Origin: Siderastrea radians
Lineage: Eukaryota > Cnidaria > Anthozoa > Scleractinia > Rhizangiidae
Length of the DNA: 64,000 bases
Assembly: GCA_964017195.1 (NCBI GenBank)
Contig: OZ024891.1
Span: 494,694-558,693 of the forward strand
Direction of reading: 5' to 3'
Positions 59,401 through 64,000 of this stretch are shown here, piece by piece. The position numbers were made by a program, and so were the translations under genes. Numbering within the stretch: position 1 is the first letter of the stretch; each line of letters starts with the position of its first letter. The notes below the pieces were generated by a model. The model made no database searches, was not told where the DNA came from, and saw only the letters and a list, made by a program, of their open reading frames with translations.

Positions 59401-62400
59401 AAAATTTGCGCTTGCGCGTCAAATGTAACGCAGAAAATCTCGTCAAGGAAACTCTTGTTCCTGTTGCAAAGAACTTTCAATTATCATTTGGTTATCCGTT
59501 TTGAACAAGATCAGTCAAAATTTGTTTTCAGTTGCTTTACTACAAAGCTAAAGTACCTGCTATTCTGCTACAAATTTAGTCTACATGTTTTGATATCTTT
59601 TTACTACCAATAAATCTTAAGTTGTGTATGAGAGGTTCAGATCTCTTGGCCCTCTGCCCTCTAAACCCTCCGCATAGGGCCCACTTGCAGGGCCCGCTTA
59701 ATGAGCGAAGTTCTATGATAAACGTTGAAAGAATCGTCATCTTGTTAACGAGAACGGTGTTATTTATATCAGAATCAAACCGGTGTTGATGTACTGGACT
59801 CCAAACACATTGAAGACCTTGGATCACTGGTGGCTGGACTGAGCAGAAAAGCTCTGCAAAAAATAAGCAAAGAAGCGTTTGTTGACAACCTGTACAACAT
59901 CGCTCGGGCCAAGGGATATGATATGAAGAAGCTGAAGGAGATAGCCAAGCTAGCAAAACAACATTTTGATAAGAGGTTTGTTGAACGTGACACTCGGTTT
60001 GTCAGGAGGGAAGGAAAGGGGAAGGAGTAGAGAAAATATTGCGAACCCTAAAGAATGTGGGCGCCCTTTTTCCCGTTAGTAATAGAGAGTACAGACCTCT
60101 TTCAGAAAGGAATAAATCGCTTATTTCACCTACAGCCCTGTCCATTGACGTTCACATGCAATTGTGGTTGACGACTTCAAATGCGCATTTCACGGCAAAA
60201 TGAAAACTTAATTCTCATTTCGTAGTAAAGGATTGTGGAAAACATGGTCATAGAAAATCAAACTTCGCGAGAAAGATTCTTTTCTCGTTACACGCTAACT
60301 GACAATTCAAACTATGGCAATTCATGGCTTACAAACTACACTCAGGAGCCCATTACCTGGAGCGAACAACTTGCATTTTGCGGCAAGTTGGATTATTTTT
60401 AGGTGACCTGAAGTCTTTCGAAGATTACCCGAAAGCTTCCGAAGATAACTGAAAATCATCCGACGTGAAAGTCGCGGAAAAAGTCTTATCTAAAAATAAC
60501 CCAACTTGTGAAAATGCAGTTTAACGAATACGTGAGAGTTGCAGCATAAGCTCTTGCAGCCTTCTTCATCGCAACTGTTCTGCGATACTGAATGACTTTA
60601 TTTCCTGATAGTGATGTGGCTGACTGGATTGGGGACCAATGGCGTGATCTTGGTCCGGCTGCGTTAGGACTGGACCCAAGTGACCTTGAACGTATCAATC
60701 TGGATTCTCTTGAAGAAATGTTGGATGAACTGGGCTCATTCAAATTCAGCAAATCTCAAGCCCAAGCCCTTATTAAGGCGGCTAAGAACGCGTGGGACGA
60801 GAGTGGTAAGGACTTGATATGATTAACAATGACATCATTACATGTTGCGACGGCCTTTGCAAAATTTACCAGTGATCTGATCTAAAGTTGTAAATCGACG
60901 CTTTCATTTTTAAGATTGTTCGTGTTGCAATCCATTTTATTCAACGCCGTTATTTTGTCACCCTCGCTTCGTAGTCGGTTCTTGTCATTTATTGAAAACT
61001 ACTCCAGGAAGTTCATCGTACATCAAGTAGATGTCACTAGCCTCAGTATTTGTGAACAAATTCGCTTGTAAAGTTTCCCAAGAGACAGGGCTATCTTACA
61101 CATCTGTCATATTTTTTTCGCATGGTTTCTTGGAAGAGCGCTTTGATGTGATATGTGGTTTCTGTGGTTAAATAGAGGTCTTCTTCTTCGCATACAAGTA
61201 CTACTGATTTATTTGCAGATGTCGGAAAGTGGACTGGGGAGAAGTTGCGTCAGCTCGGTTCTCTGGTAAAGGGATTGGACCCTGACGATATAAAGAAGCT
61301 TGGTAAAGAAGCCTTCGAAGAGGCAGTAGGAGCCTGGGGACAATTTTTAGATGTTGACATGGAAACGCTGGAAGCTTTAGCAGAGAAAGCTAAGGAAGTA
61401 AGTACTAGTACTATAAGTAGAAGCTTTGCATTGCGTTAAAACCTGTATAAACATTCTTTATCTTCTTTGGTGGTTTTTAGCACCTCACAAACGGAGACAT
61501 CTCTAAGCTGACCGCTCAGATGGCAAAGAGGATAGGCCGTGTAGTACTGGGTCTATCGCCGGATGATTTGGAGAAACTGAAATTCGACAACATTGATATC
61601 ATTGCGGCGCTTGGAAAATGGAAGGAATGGAGTAAAGATCAGGTACAAAATGGCATGCTATTGACTAGGGCGATAATTTTAAGGAAGGACGATTTTAGCG
61701 TATTGCTGGGGCTAAAAGTGCACCATTTCTTCTTTCTTTTTTTAATCTACCCACAGGATGCTCTCGACATTGCTAATCCTAGCAGTTAGACTTGCCCATA
61801 AGTCGAGCTGAGAGTGTTTTTTTATTTCGGAAGCGCGAAAATCCCAAAAACCGAGCGAGGTGTGCCGGGAATGAGAAGCGAAGGACTTTTGAGAAAGTCT
61901 ACCTAGCAGTATGCAGGACGCATGTCACCATGAACTAGTAAATATCACTTAGCTTTCCACAAGTCTCCCAGTAGCTCAGTGGTTAGAGCGTCCGACCGTT
62001 CTACGAAAGGTCATGGGTTCTATTCCCGTCGGGGACTCAAATTTTTTTCTTTGTCCCACGCTCGCGACATATTGAATATTCCATCTTTTCTAATTTCTTC
62101 TCCGAGCTGAAAATTCGCCATCTTTCTTCATTTATCATCTATAGGGCACTTCGACATTGCTGATCCTAGCAGTATGCAGGACGCGTGTCACCACAAACTC
62201 AGTAAATATGACCAATGTTCGCCAGGAGTCTCCCAGTAGCTCAGTAGTTAGAGCGTCCAACCGGTCTACGAAAGGTCATGGGATCGATTACTGTCGGGAC
62301 CCACGCCTACGACATGTTGAATTGCTCTTGTAGGGCCGGATCAATTTGCTTTGTGTTTTGGAGCTTAACTTCGCCAAAAAACGCAAGTTAAACCAGCAAA

Positions 62401-64000
62401 ACTGTTATTTCATTCGATGAGTATCACTAACTGGCTAAGAGCACGGAACAATGTAGAGTATATATATTTTTTCTCAGTTGGACCGTCTTAAACCTAAAGT
62501 CCAGGAATTCTTGAAGCAGTTGAACAAAGATGATGATGCGTACATGAGTCTGGGACAACTGGCTCTTAGTTTGACCAAGGAAGATATCGCTAAGATGACA
62601 CAGAAAGCTTTCAGGTACTTCTTGCATTCTCAGCCCTTTGTCCATAATTGCAGTCTATTTTCATGCTTGCCATAGCTAACCATTATCACTTCCGATCTTG
62701 TTTCTGTCCTTTTTTTTCGAGAACTGTTTTCAAAATCATACTATGTTAGGTAGATGTGGGTTACTGTGAACGTAAATGGTTGTTAGGACCCTTGAAATCT
62801 CCCTAGTCAAAGCTCAAATTTTTGTTTTAAAAGTAGCTTTTTCTTTAGCTTTCAGCTGAGTTAATTGGTTCATGTGACCATTTTGTGCCGCCATTTCAAA
62901 TTTAAGCGTTGCGTCCCTGTGGTACTGTTTAATGCGATGTACAAAGTGATTCTACAGTAAAGGTCCTAAGGAAATCGTTTTGTGATATTCAAATGAAAGC
63001 TTTGAGTACTGCTTTGACGTGATAGACAGGGTGTTGTTAATTGTATACACAGCTGAAGTGATTCTAAGTTAAGACTCTATGAATGAATTGAACAGTTCTT
63101 TCCTGCGATGTTTTGTTTTAATTTTCGTTATTTTTTCAAAATGAAATTCGTCCAGGATGTTAACACAACACTTACTCTACTTACAGACTTGCAATCAAAC
63201 AACTGAGTGAGATCGATGGCTGGTCAGAGGAGCAAATGAAAGCGATTATCGACAAAGCCAAGACTGTGTGGGTCCAAGCTGTGAATGAGTGGGACAAGGA
63301 TCAAGTAAATGAACTGGGAAAAGTTCTCAGTAAGTTAATTACTGCACTCTTTATTTACGTTCACAAGTAAATGTATTTGCCTCGTAGCGTCGCCCCGGAA
63401 TGAAACTGTTTTTCGTTAGATTTTGTGTTTAGAGGTTTTAATTTGTTGAAACAAGGCGTGCATCTTTCATTGGCCAGTCAGTGCAAACACTTAAACATTG
63501 TCATTTTTTCTTGTTGCTTTCACACAGAGGCCCTGTCCACTGTCGACATCCCTAAACTTCAGCCTAAAGTGGTTGATGTTATCCCGCCCGAGGTATTTGA
63601 GGACATGAGCATCTCTCAGCTCCAGGTGAAATCTCTTGTTTTACCTTCACTGCTTACCCTTTCGCACTGTAGGTAATTACTATACAGATGGTAATCTTGA
63701 CCAACTGCATCGTGAGAACATTTGTCTACTTCGCCGTCTAACCCATGGTGATTTGTTACGTGCATCACCTTTATAATCAAGTTACCTTCGCTGTGCCTTT
63801 TAGAGCCAAGATATTTTTTAGTGGAAGCGGCAAGTGTTAACTGTTTTATTTAATTCGCGTCACGGCTCATGGGGACAATTCGAGGGTTACGCCAAATGAC
63901 TAACTAGTAGTGTACACGTCCGCTTGACAGATAAAAGAGGGAGTTGGTTATTCATGATTAACATTCTATCTTCTTCCCAGGCCTTCTCCGCTGACCAATA
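46657..64000 (+). CDS. Mesothelin/stereocilin-like secreted repeat protein (5' part)
   Basis: Twenty-three exons join in one frame (about 1078 aa) and run off the window: 46657-46705, 48601-48627, 49510-49644, 50923-50959, 51760-51886, 52183-52320, 52771-52943, 53302-53476, 53994-54185, 54817-55047, 55441-55479, 55970-56137, 57897-58046, 58268-58486, 59049-59288, 59773-59975, 60612-60805, 61219-61397, 61481-61642, 62478-62614, 63187-63329, 63528-63625, 63981 onward. It begins with a signal peptide (MNFVKLFTLVLSVVIV). The rest is a helical repeat with a recurring box, e.g. LGNLVAGLLPSELRKI, LGSLVAGLSRKALQKI, LGLDPSDLERI, LGSLVKGLDPDDIKKL, VVLGLSPDDLEKL and LGQLALSLTKEDIAKM. This box is typical of the mesothelin/stereocilin/otoancorin superfamily, whose members are secreted or surface-attached matrix proteins. 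The function here (adhesion or extracellular matrix) is inferred. Confidence 0.8.
47300..47441. mobile_element. ~140-bp inverted-repeat MITE
   Basis: GTGTTTCATCAGGTATCCAA on the left is mirrored by TTGGGTATCCTGATGAAACAC on the right; the outer ATATCAAA and TTTGATAT ends also match. It lies in intron 1 of the mesothelin-like gene. Confidence 0.7.
47538..47800 (+). mobile_element. tRNA-derived SINE
   Basis: The head has an A-box-like GCAGTGGTGAGAGCACTCG and a perfect B box GGTTCGATTCC (47597-47607). It is followed by a conserved body (CCGGTTTTCCCCTCTCCTC, AAAAACCAACATTTCC). The cloverleaf is not complete, so this is not a tRNA gene. Confidence 0.7.
48978..49472. mobile_element. 495-bp MITE with 7-bp target duplication
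   Basis: The ends CACAGGGTTCAGAG and CTCTGGACCCTGTG are inverted, with arms of about 140 bp (for example GTTGGTTGTCTTTCGCG against CGAAAGACAACCAAC). CCTACAT flanks it at 48971-48977 and 49473-49479. The right copy lies only 31 bp before the first base of exon 3 of the mesothelin-like gene. Confidence 0.8.
50520..50770 (+). mobile_element. SINE-like repeat (plus strand)
   Basis: Contains ACCCAGGTGTATAAATGGGC, CTTCTGGGGGTA, then TAATGGACTAGCATCCCATC and a GGGGAGTAGCAGT block, matching the segment on the minus strand at 29680-30005. Confidence 0.55.
51172..51520 (+). pseudogene. Penelope-like GIY-YIG fragment of a second family
   Basis: The plus strand encodes QCNVVYKIPCGACSWRYIGE, TGRSLN and RKKEHTRNVKMHT, a stop, then ANHAWSKNHQIDFDNALIIN and a frame change. 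It resembles GIY-YIG domains of PLEs but differs from the CCDCQATYIGETGR family elsewhere in the window. It lies in an intron of the mesothelin-like gene. Confidence 0.7.
53685..53800. repeat. Single diverged unit of the ~115-bp repeat family
   Basis: Shares GACTCAAAAGTTAGAACCAC and AAACAGTACCACAG with the array at 12830-14030. Confidence 0.65.
58575..59000. repeat. Diverged units of the ~115-bp repeat family
   Basis: Three partial units, with TTCCATTTGAATGGCCACAC, AGGATTTCATCCACAGACTC and a more diverged pair near 58870-58990. The segment lies in the intron between the exons ending 58486 and starting 59049. Confidence 0.65.
61787..61901. mobile_element. 115-bp MITE with 9-bp target duplication (copy 2)
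   Basis: The ends TAGACTTGCCC and AAAGTCTA are inverted. CCTAGCAGT flanks it exactly (61778-61786 and 61902-61910). The related segment near 62165 has CCTAGCAGTATGCAGG without the insertion, so it is an empty site. Same family as 13103-13197. Confidence 0.85.
61962..62037 (+). mobile_element. tRNA-like SINE head (copy 1)
   Basis: The acceptor stem AGTCTCC/GGGGACT, D arm GCTC/GAGC with A box TAGCTCAGTGG, and T arm ATGGG/CCCGT with B-like box GGTTCTATTCC all pair. The anticodon arm does not form a 5-bp stem with a 7-nt loop. I call it a tRNA-derived SINE and not a functional tRNA gene. Confidence 0.65.
62227..62302 (+). mobile_element. tRNA-like SINE head (copy 2)
   Basis: A second, more decayed copy with AGTCTCCCAGTAGCTCAGTA and a damaged B box (GGATCGATTAC). 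The preceding 60 bp also match those before copy 1, so a larger unit of about 265 bp is repeated in tandem. Confidence 0.6.
62905..63060. repeat. Diverged unit of the ~115-bp repeat family, minus orientation
   Basis: TGTGGTACTGTTTAATGCGA, GTGATTCTA and TTCAAATGAAAGCTTTGAGT are the complement of the array unit at 12830-14030. Confidence 0.6.

Noticed and set aside
61962..62037. Functional tRNA gene
   Set aside because: The anticodon arm cannot form a normal 5-bp stem with a 7-nt loop, and a second decayed copy lies in tandem, as expected for a SINE.

Overview
The window is metazoan genomic DNA. Genes are split into many short exons with GT/AG introns and consistent phase, and much of the DNA is introns and transposable-element debris. 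A death-domain TNF receptor, two CALHM-like channel genes, a mesothelin/stereocilin-like gene, Penelope-like elements (PLEs) with hammerhead ribozyme motifs and several tRNA-derived SINEs together suggest a cnidarian, most likely a stony coral. The species is an inference; no sequence search was run.

Layout from left to right. 1-279 holds the last two exons of an unrecognised plus-strand gene. 1405-14768 is a ten-exon plus-strand gene whose product (about 301 aa) resembles CCDC82/DUF4211 proteins. Its largest intron holds a composite inverted PLE insertion and a tandem-repeat array. 14.8-23.0 kb has no convincing gene and contains foldback elements, including a 2.3-kb element with roughly 0.5-kb inverted arms. 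23002-25150 and 28311-30701 are tandem paralogues of a two-exon, four-helix channel-like protein (CALHM family), with a 336-bp tandem duplication between them. 30.7-33.3 kb is intergenic and carries a TTAA-flanked MITE.

33291-43936 (minus strand) is the most interesting locus. Twelve phase-consistent exons encode signal peptide, TNFR cysteine-rich repeats, a Ser/Thr/Pro-rich stalk, one membrane helix, ZU5, UPA and a death domain (about 969 aa). This is a TNF-receptor ectodomain joined to an UNC5-type intracellular region. 46657 to the window end (plus strand) holds the first 23 exons of a secreted, repetitive mesothelin/stereocilin-like protein that continues past 64000.

The receptor and the mesothelin-like gene are divergently transcribed from a 2.7-kb intergenic region. 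Nothing in the sequence shows that they act together. All exon models were built by hand from splice sites and phase. The ends are well supported where phase agrees on both sides and are flagged where it leaves a choice.
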